Part shown: positions 39,056 through 51,692 of the stretch, one piece after another
Layout of the letters: the number at the start of each line of letters is the position of its first letter
How positions within the stretch are numbered: the first letter of the stretch is position 1
Source of the DNA: Scatophagus argus
Lineage: Eukaryota > Chordata > Actinopteri > Scatophagidae
Assembly (NCBI RefSeq): GCF_020382885.2
Contig: NC_058515.1
Span: forward strand, 9,035,223-9,099,222
Direction: 5' to 3'
Length of the DNA: 64,000 nt
The notes under the pieces: generated by a model
Database searches by the model: none
Seen by the model: the letters and a program-made list of their open reading frames with translations, nothing else
Told to the model about the DNA's origin: nothing
Position numbers and translations under genes: made by a program

Positions 39056-42000
39056 CTAGCAGAGCGAGGCAGCGCTTTCCCTCCTCCCCTGCTTCTTCAG
39101 CAACTGGATACGATTGTGAACATAAAACTTAATTGCCCTCCAGTCTCGCTGGTTGCTCACCAGCAGAGGGCAGAGTTCAAGGCAGCGCTCACAGTCCGCC
39201 TTCGCAGGGACTCGCAGCTCTGCAATGTTTCTGTTTAGGTGAGTCTCCACCGCTTCACGCTCCGCCTCTGACCAAGGACGCTTCAGCACACCACGTTTTC
39301 CTGTGAGGAGGTTTAAATCAAAGTGTAAATTAATGGATATGCAATGCATAACAATACATTCATAATGAGCTGAAGGTTACCTGATTTGGGTGGAATGCAT
39401 CTCCTCTTATGAGCATTGGCTATTGACGGGCTGATTGGAGAAGGAATGGGTGGTCTCTTCTTCCGCGGTGGTCGTCCTGGTCCTTTCTTCTTCACCATCA
39501 CCTCAGCTTTCTCCTTAACTTCCTCCTTTTCTTCCTCTGCCTCAGATTCTTCTGAAAATGAGTCAGCTGAGTTGCCAGACATTACTGTAGGACAGAGATA
39601 AAACAGGAGACAGTTAACCCTAATCTAATGACAACATCTTAACACTGCAGTATGGATATTCAGTAAATTGGTGAGTACTACAAAACTGGCTGTAAAAAGG
39701 TTGTGCTTTGCCATCTAAACCAGCAGGAACCAAGCACATTTATTATGACAAACTATTTTTCGTGGTATGATAAAGTCATTAAATGTTGTCTTAGATTTGT
39801 AATATTCCAGCAATATGTGTATTGTATCTCAAATGAGGTGCAAGATACTGAATATATGTTATGCTGTCCTACAGTGCTGAAATCATGCTCTCTTTCTTGC
39901 AGTTAGATGAAAATACTGATACCACTCACAATTAGCATAGCTGAGCATACATACTGGATACAGCGAACCTGGCTCTGTGCAAAGGTAAAAATAAATCCGC
40001 CTACGAGCACCTTTAAGGCTACCCATTTAACATGTTTTGTATTAAATCAGTGCCATAGAAAAATAAAAGGGTAAAAAGCACACATTGTGGTTTTATGCAG
40101 GGTGATGTGCCAGACTACTTCTTGGCTGGGTACAGTGACCTTCTGGAATCTTCACTGGTTTATGTCAACCAGATTCACCAGTCTGGGCCAAGAAACTGTC
40201 CAGCACATAACCCCACATACAGAATTTAAAAAGGTCAGTTCACCAAAATGACACACACTAAAAACTAAAAAGATTTTGGCACTGGAAAGTTATTTTCCCA
40301 CATAAGATAATTCTGTTTTATTTTACTTACTGAAAATTCTGCTCATTGCTGTTGTGTGAGGTTTTTTTTTTATTTGACCCCTTTAAAGTAATTTAAAAAG
40401 CTGTTATTCCTTCAAGATTCCAATATATAATAGTTCCATTTTGACAATATTATACTTGTATTGTGTATTTAATAATACATTAAAATTAACATTATTCAGA
40501 CCAGAAGCTGGGAAAATGAAATTGAAAATGATTTTAAAAGCAGAACCTGCACTGATATACCTGCTCACAGGCCCAAAGGAATTCAATATTTTCTATTTAA
40601 GATCTTAAAACACATAACGTAACTCCTTACCATCCAACTCAAGGCAGATGTGCTGCAGGCTCATCCCTCGGAAAAGCACACCTTCCCTCTCTCCATAAAG
40701 AACAACACGACCCACACGACCCATCAGTGCTGGATCCCGCAGGATTGTGGAGCAGTTTTGGGTTACATGGTACTCCCGTTCCAGGAAGTCCTCCAGCCGT
40801 TTGATAGCTCCACCCTGGCCCTCACCCTCTTCTAATAGCAGTAGCTGAGTTAGAATTGCTACTTGCCGTCGCACACGAGTCGCTGTCAGTGCTCCAGGGT
40901 TTTTGGCCCCGCTAGCTCGTGCCAGGTTTCTTAAAAGGTCTGTGCCCCTGAGCGGGGTGGCAGGAGAGTGGTAGGGCCGAGAGAAGACATAGGGGCTCTC
41001 TGGGTCAACACCCACATTGGGACTGGTTTGAAGGAGTAGGTCTATGCAGGACTCACAGTGTGGTGGGAAAATAAGAGGCTGGATGCGACCACGCTTGCCC
41101 AAAACACCAGCCCGTGGGAGATGACAAAGGATCTGGCGCTCAAAGGGGGATAGGAGGGCTTCCATGCCAGTGGGGGAGCTGTTACTGGAGTTGGCTGGGG
41201 GGGTGGTACGGTTGCGGTAGTCCTGGATAGTGAGCTTGGCCACCTCACATTCCCGGTGGCGGTTGTAGAGGATGAGCAGGGAAAGGCTTGAATGACAGAG
41301 CAAGCGCCAGGCTTCGGCAGAGTGAGGAGACCGGGTTAAAGAAAGGAAAGAGGAATGCTGCTGGCGGCGGAGGTAGAGGACCAAACAGGAGAGGGAAGAG
41401 AGCAACGGAGACATGTGATGTCTATGGGTGCTAGAAATGAAAGAGAGGAAATATGCCTTTAAAAACAAGGCACTACCAAAATCTCAAAACATCACCAATA
41501 AATATCTGACTGGTAATAAGAATACGGAGTGTTTCAGAGACAACAATGCAAAGAAAAAGACAATGATCCAACCACACCTTGCAATCTCTCCATTCTTCTC
41601 CTCTGGCGGATCGTCTTCTCCCTCACCACTCAGCTCCAGATCTTCCTCTGGGTCCACGTCTGGCTCTGGAGTAGGAGGTGGAACCAGCTCCTCTTGACTT
41701 CTCGAGCTCTCCACCTCCACCTTTTGCTGCTCTTCAAGCTTTTCTTTCTTCATCCTCCGACCCCTTCTGGGTGTAGATGGGGGAGGCGGTGATGGACTCT
41801 TCACCCTTGACACCATCGGGGTTGATGGGCGTTTTGCGGAGGGCGGCGGTAAGCTAGGTCCCTTTTTGGTGACTGCTGGCTGAGCAGGAGGTGTTGGTGA
41901 AAGCGAGAGGGAGAATGAGACGCCACCTGTGCTTGAGCGTGTAGCTGGTGATTCCCTCTCTCTGGAGAAGAGAGGAGGTGGAGTAGGGTTGGAGGCCGAG

Positions 42001-45000
42001 GGCTGAGGGACAGCAAAGGAATGACCGTGAGGAGCGGAGGTGGAGGACGGTGAGGGGTGAGGATGTGCGGCGTTGCCGTTTGAAGAGCTGTGCGTGTGCA
42101 AATGTGCCAGCTCCATGGCTGTTCTGACTTCAGGTTGGTTGGCATGGTGCTTTTCCAGATGGCGTGCAAGTGAGCGATAGTGGCGGCCACAGTACGGGCA
42201 ATGCTGCCGTCGGCTCACCGTGGCACCACTGGAGCTGCCAATGTTTATGTTAATGTTGTTGTTGATGTTGGTGGTCGGGGGTGCGAGGGCGCCCGGTGCC
42301 TGGGATCTGGTTGGAGGTGTGACAGGTGCTGGACGAGAAAATGAGCAGGGACGCCCAGGTCCTCTGGAGGAAGTAGGCGTGCTCTTCTTCTTTGAATTGA
42401 CCACTGTGGGCAGCTTGCGCTTCTTGCGGCGGCGGAGCATCCGACCTCTTATCTCCTCAATTTCCTCTTCTTCATCATCATCATCGTCATCATCGTCTTC
42501 TTCCTCTTCGTCCTCCTCACGGTCTGAGTCACTAGGCTCAGAGTGGGTGAGTGGGGAGGATGAGGGTGATAATGACCAGGATGGGGTTAGGTAATCAGAA
42601 ACGGAAAGGGACAGCGGGTGGGGGCCAGCTTCTTCCTCCTGCTTAGACAAATTTCAAATTAAAACAAACCACGTTGGCTCAACATGTGGCTATATTAACA
42701 GGATCTACATCCTTACCACATTTAAAGTTGAAGCAGTGATTTTAATTTTTCTTATTTCTTATTTTGCTCATCTCATTAAATAAAATGTGTTTTTTTGCTA
42801 TGCTTTAATGAAAAATAATGAAATAAACTACACTGCCCAGTTGTAACAGTGAGCAACAGTGTAACTCACAGATGTGTTTGTAACAGTTCTGGACACCAAT
42901 TTGGACCACCTGACTCATCCTTTAAGCATCCCTTGTCAAGTTAAAGTTCAAGTTACCATCAAGTTGGTATCTCACCAATGCATTCTCGCCCCAGTCCGTC
43001 AGGCTGTAGTCGACTGTGATCTCCTCCCCTTTGGCAATGTCTCGGATTGCTATGACAACCAACCGCACCTGGGTACCACAGTGGACTTCTCGAATACGAC
43101 AGTTTGGCGGCGGATGGAAGAGCACTGGCCCCCGGACACCACTCGCTCCCTCCTCCCCCAACTCTGGAACACTGGAAAACATAAACTAACATTAGCGATA
43201 TGGAGCACCGAAACTCCAAAACAATCTGAGCACAATTACCACGGAGAGGGTCCTCTTTACCAGAGCTGAGTGGGATCTGGAAGGTAATATGGACTGCCAG
43301 GGGGAGGGAGGCGGTCTTCTGCACCCTCTGGATACTGGCTATCACCTGGGACAGAGTGGACTGTTTAAATCTAGCACAACTTAACTGTTTTATCACAAAA
43401 AACAGGCCTTATGTTTGGAAGATGGAAGGTGGCTCTCCTTAGCAGAAATACACTGAGAATGACTACATGGTACACTTGTTTTCCATAAGCACCACAGAAA
43501 CAAACAGCAGGTTGCAAAGAGTGTGTGTGTGTGTGTGTTACTATATATACCAGGGCTGTAGCTGTGTTCTGACATGCTCTCCTCCTCCTCATCTTCTGTT
43601 ACATACGCTCGGTCACACACCTTCACAGGTGTCCCTTTCCTTTTCCTCCCGCACACGCGGCTGTAAAAACAAAACCAGGGCTTCATTTAGCATAATGACA
43701 CATTCTAAGAAAGCAGTGTTCAAGACAGTGCTCCTGTAAATATTTGAGTGGAGGGCAGCCGAAACGAGCAAAGCAAGCGATACATGTGGCAAAGTCGCAC
43801 TTGGATCTCTTCACGTTTCTTTTAGGTGGGTGACTGATCCACAACAACAATAAGCCTTTGAACGTTTTAACTGCCGAGAGTGGCAGCAGTGGCGACGTCA
43901 GTGTATCTGTTGTTCTCCCACTTAAGAAAAATTTGCATGTATTTGATCTGACAAGCAATCAAAACAGAGACACTTGGTTATTTGTATTTCTGCATACATA
44001 TATTGCTAGTGTGCATATGGAGAATACAGGAGAAGAAAAGCAAGTTCTGAAAAATATATACACAAATTAGCTATTGGAGTTTTTAATTTTGAGAGTTAAT
44101 TAATTTCATTATTCATAAGCCTGTTTAATAATCTTAAAGCGAAATCTAGTCATCTTTAAAATGATAATAATGTGGAAAAATAACCATCACAATTTTCAAA
44201 AGCCAAAGGAGACATCTTTAAATTACATGTGTTGTCTAATTAACTGCCCAGAACCCAAACATCAGTCCGTGACAGCTAAAATAAGCCAATATTTCAGTGA
44301 TTTTTAACAGTAAACCTATTATCAAATACATAGACAACATATTTTCTGTCAATCAACTTATTAATGAGATTTTTTTTGCTCAAGTAAAGATGTCACAGGT
44401 GTCAGTTCAAATTACATTTAGTTAACAACACAATGACTGCAGTCTGAACACCATTCTTTATTTAAAGGACAAATATATGTTTTAGTACCAGATCACTGCT
44501 GGTTTAATTTAGAGTTCTTGTAGAAAGTGTGTCTGCATGGCAAGTCTGAATCAGTTCCTGATTTATTGTGGTGATCAGAGACTGTGATTGAGAAACACAT
44601 GTCTGCTATAAACAGGCAGCTAGTACAGAAACAAGGATTTTAGTTATCTCGGTTATCATTGTGATTTCTAGTACATATATTCGATTATAGCTTTAATTCT
44701 TTATTCAATCACGCCAGACTAAATTAAATTGCAAGGGACTAATTAGCACAAAATGTGCCCTTAATTCACGAGCCTGGTGACAGTCAACTGTTTTCGGATG
44801 TATACTGTTCAGGATCAGCGACTTTGGTTTAGTCAAACCTAAACAATCCACAAGTCATGATCTGCACCAGCTGAGCAGTCAAGCAGTCTTAACAGCATAA
44901 TAATAGTAGCATAGGTGATTTACTGTATTATTACCTTCACAGATCTGCAGTGTAGATGTTTGACATCATAGGGATTATAAACAAGAGAGCAGATTACTGG

Positions 45001-45497
45001 CCATTTAGTTACCATACATGTCTGTTGATTCCTGCTGGGTGCATGCTAACATAACTGCTAAACCACAGCTAGCCTGTTAGCTTCCAGCAGCTAACGCTGA
45101 GACTTCTGATCCGTCAAAAATGCTAAAAATAAAAGGCGGGCGATTAAATTGGAGCCGAGGCTGACAGGAGACGATGCTGGCTCACAGGACATAACAGCTG
45201 CAACCAAAAACCGTACAAAACCACTGCCCCCTGGTCCGTTTTCTGCAAAATAACGCTGAAATCATGCACGCGAATAAAGGCTCCTAACGTTAACTAAACA
45301 GACGTGCACGCTCGCGGCGCGTGCGTCTCGGGCATTTTGCTCACAAATCCCCGGTGAAAACAACCTTGAGCGGCGACAAACCGGGGGCTCGCTGTGCCCA
45401 CTTACCCCCTTGGCGGCGGCGGTTTACTTCCATCCCCGTCGCTGTCGAGGGTCGGTGGTTCCCGGTAGTCAAAAGGCGACCGTACAGTCTCCGCCAT
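39056..45497 (-). CDS. Half-SET, zinc-finger, tyrosine-recombinase-like chimeric protein
   Basis: Exons in transcript order: 45406-45497, 43551-43660, 43261-43345, 42976-43171, 41578-42638, 40631-41430, 39381-39584, 39056-39300. All phases agree, giving 930 residues. Residues about 96-161 match only the C-terminal half of a SET domain (FHPPPNC in place of NHSCxPNC, then IAIRDIAKGEEITVDYSLTD). Residues about 200-222 are a nearly pure Asp/Glu tract, followed by a basic RRRKKRK stretch and GRGPGRP-type AT-hook-like text. A short finger lies at about 307-326 (CPYCGRHYRSLARHLEKHH, C-x2-C-x9-H-x3/4-H). Residues about 515-781 resemble a tyrosine recombinase of the Crypton/phage-integrase type (LILYNRHRECEVAKLT, SPFERQIL, GKRGR, YVFSRPY, LTATRVRRQVAIL). 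Next come a basic linker and a C-terminal module (KRPWSEAEREAVETHL, CERCLELCP, DWRAIKFYVHNRI). Probably nuclear and DNA-binding; no enzymatic activity is claimed. I cannot name the gene. Confidence 0.85.
39965..40020. mobile_element. Fragment of miniature element (same family as 19871-20262)
   Basis: CGAACCTGGCTCTGTGCAAAGG and AATCCGCCTACGAGCACC match the interior of the common teleost miniature element. It sits in an intron of the recombinase-like gene, and its ends are missing. Confidence 0.5.
42466..42520 (-). repeat. Trinucleotide-rich tract coding an acidic run
   Basis: TCA, TCG and TTC/TCC triplets on the + strand code, on the minus strand, for about 23 consecutive Asp and Glu residues with two other residues. 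The codons are mixed rather than a pure repeat, which suggests the acidic run is kept by selection. It belongs to the recombinase-like gene. Confidence 0.8.
43521..43538. repeat. (GT)n microsatellite
   Basis: Nine GT units in the intron just after the second exon of the recombinase-like gene. Confidence 0.95.
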
Positions 45498-45550
45498 TAG
45501 GACTTCCTTCCCTACCTCTCGTGCTCCGGTAGATTGCCCACCGCGCATGT
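45230..45550 (-). promoter_or_regulatory. CpG-rich 5' end and probable promoter
   Basis: CG dinucleotides are clearly denser here (for example GCTCGCGGCGCGTGCGTCTCG near 45312) than in the AT-rich flanks. The region surrounds the first coding exon of the recombinase-like gene. A promoter is inferred from this; no core element was identified. Confidence 0.45.
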
Positions 45551-47999
45551 GCACAACATCCTTTGGGGCTCCAGTGGTAAAATGGGGTGCACTCACCTCG
45601 AGAAAGTAAAGACCTACAAACTCGACATTATAATTTATTGGGTGCACTGATTGAAAATACACCACTGTAGATATTCAGTAGGGCGTGGGGGATGCAATCA
45701 AATCACTGCTTTGAAATAAAGTAGGCCTGTAAGCTAACACAGACGCTGGTTAACCCTGATGTAACCCTGAGACACTGGGATCTCTTTCACAGCTGAATTA
45801 CATATTAAACATTGTCTGGCCATACTGATATGTAATAACTTTTATTGATTCATGAGAATTGCTTATAAATACGATTTCAAATTCCTGACATGTTTCAGAA
45901 GCCATTCACAAAATAAACTGTGGTAGTCTGAAACTAGGTCCTGCATTCTAAATCCTACAGTAAACCTACAGAAGAGTGCGTACTTCAAGTATCAAAGTTA
46001 AAAGTATATATTCTGCTATTCTGTACCTGATGAATTATTATATTAAATTTTCTAGATTGTTGACTAATACATCAATGCTTGAGTAGCATTTCATTGTTGT
46101 GTTGCAACATTTCTCTTTGACAAGTGGTAGAGTAGAAATATAAATTGGCCTAAAATGGAGATCGTAAATTTAAGTGCTGTAACAATGTTAGTCACTTTTC
46201 CCAATACAATACAATGGATATTCCTATCTGTGAATGGCACAGTGCTACCCATATCAAATCCAAAATAAATATCTTACAAGAAGTTAATTTCCAAGATGTG
46301 CAAAAGCTCTATGTAGGATAAAACACATTTGTCTGAAAAGAACATTTTGACAAAGAATAAAAAAGAAGCCCATATAATTTATGAAACACATTATTATACA
46401 TAATGACTATGGTTTTATTTCTGTCATTGGTCATCTTCAAACTGGGCTTCAGTTTGTGGCAAAGAGAAGGGTTGTTGCATCAATATTCTTGAACATAGTT
46501 TATCATTTCTAATAATCTGTGAAGTGAAAAGGGTATTTGGTAATGCTTTATGCCTGTAGTTGTTTGTAATTTTCTAATAATGTCTGAAGACATTCCCAGG
46601 AAATACCTTTTTAATTTTGTTATAATTCCTTGAAAGAACTGCTTAATTTAAACCAATTAAAATATTAATTTCTTTGTCAGTTATTGTGGGAAAAATATAT
46701 GTTTGAATCATTTTAAATATTTGCCTATTACACTTACCTGCTATACACTGACTAACTCTCTGGTCTGTTGGAAGTGGACCAGTTATCTCTATTTTCCCTG
46801 AAATTCCCTAAAATTATACAGCTTTTTCCAGGAAAGGTATTGGGAAGTTCTTATGAACATCTAAAATAAACTATCATATGATTAAAGAGAAAAATGGTTG
46901 GTGGGGTTTAAGAAAACAAAGAGAAATTAAAACTAAAGTTTAAAAAAAAAAATACAGTTTTAACTGGGTTTTAATTTTCACTGCACATCCAGTTATTCAT
47001 CACAGAGATAAAAGAAAGCTATGGCATTAAGAAATACACCAGCAAGTCTGGAAGTCACAGCTCATCCACTCAGTGAGCGTATGCTACATCAGGCATCTAA
47101 CACTACAGTGAAGAAGTTGTTCCGGTGAAGAGTGCTTGATACTTCTGACTACAGAGACTTCAGTGCTACTGTAAACTGTCAGTCGAATACAGCGGCTCTC
47201 AAAGGTCCTTTCTGCTTCCTAACAAGACACAAAAGAATTGAGAGCCACCTGTCACATCTTTTAGTTCAAACTTGTGAACAACATAGCAGCACATTCAAGT
47301 ATAACATCAGGAAAGAAATGGGTGACCGGAGCAGCAAACATGACACTTGACAATCACAGATTGAGCCAAACCAAAAACAATAAATGCATTCAGTTTAAAA
47401 CATGGAATCTGATTAGGAATTATTTTTGATTACATGTGTTAATAACAAGGTGGTATGTTAAAGCTACATGGCCTCTAAAAATAGCAAATTGCTACAGATT
47501 CAGCTGCACACCAGTCACAGTTTATCAGTCATGTATTTTTGGCTACAATCTAGCAGTTAGTAGAATTTGGATTGTTAGGAACAGCAGACAATAAGTCTTC
47601 AAAGGTAAATCCATTTAAATAAAATAAATTATACACCGCATACAAAAAAAGAAATCCTCACACAGTCTGATTCTGCCACTTCACAAAGCAAACCAACCGT
47701 TAATACAGTTAAAAATCTCCACTCACTTCTGCGTCAAAGGAAATAGCAACTGTGGCAAACTACAGGTCATTTTAGCGTTTGCTGTGAAAATACCAAAGTC
47801 TGGGAAAAGCTGTCTACTTGGCTTTGTTAAAGGAGCTTAGTTGAGATTTTAGTTAAGCAGTACAATTTTAACCTCTAGTATACAGAGTATATTCCACATT
47901 ACATAATATTTAATTCGGAATATGTAAATGGGAAAGCTGGCGGTTAGTGTCGAGTGAGTTCATTCACAGACAGATGCTGTTGGACTGTGATGAAGCAAA
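45551..47999. other. Intergenic DNA between cntf and the recombinase-like gene
   Basis: AT-rich sequence with no supported gene. The right part should contain the cntf 3' UTR. A piece of an ACTTAAGTA-type dispersed repeat is at about 45980-46120. Otherwise I see nothing identifiable. Confidence 0.6.
45980..46120. mobile_element. Fragment of ACTTAAGTA-type dispersed repeat
   Basis: TACTTCAAGTATCAAAG, AAAGTATATATTCTGC and TTGAGTAGCATTTCATTG match the interior of a widespread teleost element. Other copies in the window are at 52640-53135 and 59405-59870. Confidence 0.5.
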
Positions 48000-49825
48000 T
48001 CAGATCTCTTCTGTTCCTCCCCTCTCTTTGTGTAAGACGTGGAGGGTCTGTGCAGCGTGGTCAGCCCAGTGGATTAGCTCCAGCAGCACTCGATAGGTCC
48101 ACATTTTGAGCCCAAAAACTCCCCCAGTGCCATCAGTTTCCTACAAAGAAGGAGCAAGTTAACATCCACAGTTGGAGGATAGTTCTCTGTTGATTTGCCA
48201 CTATGAGCAACATCTTTCACACCTAATCCATTGTTTATAGAAAACTATTGTTTGGTTCAGCTTTAAATTTTTCAGCAGTCTGTCTTGGGTATTTAAGCGA
48301 TTACCTTAATCATTTGAATCTTTGTTCCTAGCATTAGTCATATTCACAATAAGGTATTATTTATATAATACAGGGTTTAGTTACACCCTTCCTGAAGCCT
48401 TTCTATTTACTTATGTTATTATGACATAATAGAAGACTCACAGCTGGGAAAACCCTTACAGTGTGGGGTCCTTTTGTAATGCATGTGTCTATTTGATGAG
48501 GTTGAGCTAATACTTGTCATGATATCACAGGTGACACACATCAGCGTCGAGACAGAATATCATGGAAAAAGGAGGATCCCTTGATGATGTTTGATGGTGT
48601 AATCGGGCCATTTTGTCTTCTATTGTCTTATTTTTTTTAACTGGGAACTATGCAGTATTTAGTATTATAATATTTAGTAAGATTTAAAAAAGAAGATAGA
48701 TGCTTTTTAAATGTAGATAATGCACAAAGACTGAGTCAGCTATTCATATAGGAAATTTTTACATCAGCCAGTTACTTGGAGAAAATTTGTTGTCTTGTAA
48801 TTGCATGAGAAGATGGGCCATACAGAAATAAAAACTACAATAAATACCATACCTCATCACACTTGTAGTCAGGGGTGACATCCGGGGTTGTGTCCTCTGT
48901 CTCCACCAGATCTTTGGTGCTGAGGAGCAAGTGCTCCAGCCGGAGCCGGACGTTCTTCCTCATCGTTTCGTAGTCACCCTCCAGCTCACCCCATTCCTCT
49001 ACTTCCTTCTGGATGACACAGTGGAACAGCCCCAGGCACTGACGCAGAGCTGAATGCAGTAACTGCACCTGCTGCTCTGTGCTAGGCTCCTCCGAGTCAG
49101 GGGACAGGGACACGATGCGCCCGCCGTCTGGGGTGTGGTCCGACAAGAAGGTCTCCTTCTCTTTCTACAAGGCAGAGGAAAAGAGGTTTTCATTTTCACC
49201 TGATGCTGAGTACAAAGCAGATATGAGATGCATCTGGCCTTGCACTTGTGCCTTTAATTTTATTTTAGGTCAATTAAAAATTTAACACCAAGTGGCAGCC
49301 ATATTGATCATACTGATCAATTAAAAGGTGCTCTAAAAGGAACATGAGACACAAAGGCATGGCAGCAGGAAAAAAAACCCACTACACTCTATCTATTAGA
49401 CACCCCAGGGAAAATGGAAGTGAGGTATGGGTTGGGGTGGGGGGGCTTTTAATATGATTACACTCTGCACCAAAGCATCCCTTCAAAAACACACACGTGC
49501 ACACTTGGATTAAATGTTAATGTACAAAGTACAATTAAAATCGAGTACATTATTCAAACGCGACAGGTAGCTAGCTACCTCAGTACATCAACACGCTTAC
49601 ATTAACGTAAGCCCCAAGTAACGGGACGGGGAGTGTGTACCAACGCCTGACGATAAGAGGTACGCAAAGCGAGTGTGTAGACTGATAACTCACGTATAGC
49701 TGGAGCAGATGAGTACATTCGTAGTGCAGTAGCCGGGCAAGAGCCACCGCTCTCCCTGTCTGCGACCGGCCAGGCGCTGGCGTGTCCAGCACGGTTATCT
49801 GCGGTTGCTCCTCCTGCTCTGCCAT
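48000..49825 (-). CDS. cntf: Ciliary neurotrophic factor-like cytokine
   Basis: Exons in transcript order: 49694-49825, 48853-49164, 48000-48140 (TGA stop). All junctions are phase 0, giving 194 residues, against 200 in human CNTF. CNTF is a four-helix-bundle cytokine of the IL-6/LIF family that acts through CNTFR, LIFR and gp130 to support neurons and glia. Helix A is in exon 1 (GRAVALARLLHYECTHLLQLY). Exon 2 carries helices B and C (EQQVQLLHSALRQCLGLFHC and YETMRKNVRLRLEHLLLST). The last exon holds GGVFGLKMWTYRVLLELIHW, which aligns with the human segment GGLFEKKLWGLKVLQELSQW and its D helix. There is no N-terminal signal peptide, as in mammalian CNTF. The start is the first ATG that gives MAEQEEQ; an upstream in-frame GTG is not used. 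Human CNTF has a single intron as I recall, so the extra intron is worth noting. CLCF1 or CTF1 are less likely given the lack of a signal peptide and the neighbour. Confidence 0.88.
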
Positions 49826-51692
49826 TTGCACTCCAGCCCTGTTTATATAGGTGGCTTAGCAGCGAGCTGGATGGACACCGAGCAGAGAAACAAGTCGTCT
49901 CCCCCCCCCACAACGTCGTATGCGCTGGCAGCGAAACAACGTTGTTTTACACGGAGTCTCTTCCTTGGATAGTTAAGTAGTTTGAACACGGACCGGATGC
50001 CGTAACGGCGAGTATCAATGAAGCGTGTTTGTGTCGGTGTTCATGTTGGCATGCACGCACCGAGAGGGGATTTAATTGGTTCCGCAAGCCAACAGGGGCG
50101 TTTTTCGGGGACGCACAGGAGGACCTCTCTTCTCCCAAAAAACGTCATCATGCGGTCCACCCATCCGTCTACAAACAATAAAAAAAACTGCGCTTATTGG
50201 ATTTTATTTTTCAGTCACTGTGAGGTAATGTGAAAAAAAGTTCCACAACTGATACCATAGTTTAGTTTAGACGTGTTTCTTTACTTTCTTCAGTGCATTT
50301 ATCTAAAACCAGCACGATAAAACATGATTTTTATGACTTGATAATAAACAAAAAGGCCACGTTTCTGTTTTGTTGTTGTTGTTGTTGTTGTTATTGTTGT
50401 CGTCGACTTCAGTCTGTCCAGTTTGCAGAACAAATGTATCCATTGGCCAAATCTGGCATATTTACACCATATTTATGTTAATCAGTGTTGTAAACTAAAA
50501 GGGCACCCACTTGTTTAAAAGGATCAGTCAAAAATAATAAAGACTTCAGAACATAATTTGTTTATTGTAGTTCTAAATACATCTTCTGATAAATTAAGTG
50601 TAAGCTCACTAGTGCTCAGTAGTAGTGGCAGTGTACAGAGGTATATTTTATCATCTAAGATTGCTTTGAAAAAAAAAAACTGCTTACAAAACTATTCCAT
50701 CATAATACTGCTTCCTGCATTGTCTCGATGGTGTAAAAATATTAAAGCAAAAATCTGTAATTTAAATCAGACAGAACAGAGCACAATTTGCAAGGAAAGT
50801 GAAACCACTGACATTCTGGAAAGTAAATACAAACAAATGTCATTTGGAAAATTATACTTTGACATATAATATTAGGTAATAAGGGTCCTGGTTTTGTGCA
50901 TGCAGACCCACTGTCACATGGAAATAACTTCCTGGGACACCATCATTAATGTTATTAATGACACTCATGCTTTTAATGCTTCTACAAGTCAAAATGTCTG
51001 CCTGTCTCATTTTGTAAACAAAAGATGTCACGTTTCCCAAATGACTTCAAAAACTACTCTGAAGATTTTGTCTGTAGTTTGTCTTTGTCAAAATGTCTAT
51101 TGGAAGTAAAAGAATGTTGATCTGACAAAAAAGAAATCATAGACATTAGTAGTGTCTAAATATCCTTTTTACACAAAGAAAACTCATCTGGTTGTAGCTG
51201 CTGCTCACGTTGCAACTTTTACATAACTGAAACTAGGAAAGTTAACCCAATTATGTCAGTCAAACGTATCCATTAACCTTGCAAAAAGATGCAACAAAAA
51301 CAGCAGGGATACTGTGGCGACATAAATGTCATTTTTGACTTTCTTGTACAATATATACAATCTTTCAGTCTTTTAAATCTCTATAACAATTAAAAACATA
51401 AATATATTTAAACAAATAAAACAGCGACAAAAACAAATAGTTACAAAATTAAGTACTAACAGAAGTTTATGTAATCTGTATTATTATAAATCACACTCCC
51501 TGATGTAAAATATACAACTACTGCGTTACCCCCATGAAGTCTGTCATTTCATATATTTATGTTACTTTATCAACTTTTGTCAGGTCATTCAGCCTTTTAT
51601 TCCTTTATTAAATCAAAACTTTCTTCTGATTTATGTCTCCTTCAGCTTAATGTTCATAAAGTTCCCATGCAGCCCATTTTCAGGCCATCAGT
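49826..51692. other. Spacer between zfp91 stop and cntf start
   Basis: About 1.9 kb that should contain the zfp91 3' UTR and the cntf promoter. No coding region is supported. It holds a (GTT)n run. On the minus strand, AATAAA-type signals appear as TTTATT near 51596, 51605 and 51556, close after the zfp91 stop, and could end that transcript. Confidence 0.55.
50371..50400. repeat. (GTT)n microsatellite
   Basis: About nine GTT units, one interrupted (TTATTG), between zfp91 and cntf. Confidence 0.95.

Noticed and set aside
42220..42594. Long plus-strand frame rich in Ser opposite the acidic tract
   Set aside because: It is the antisense shadow of the Asp/Glu run and flanking exon of the recombinase-like gene.
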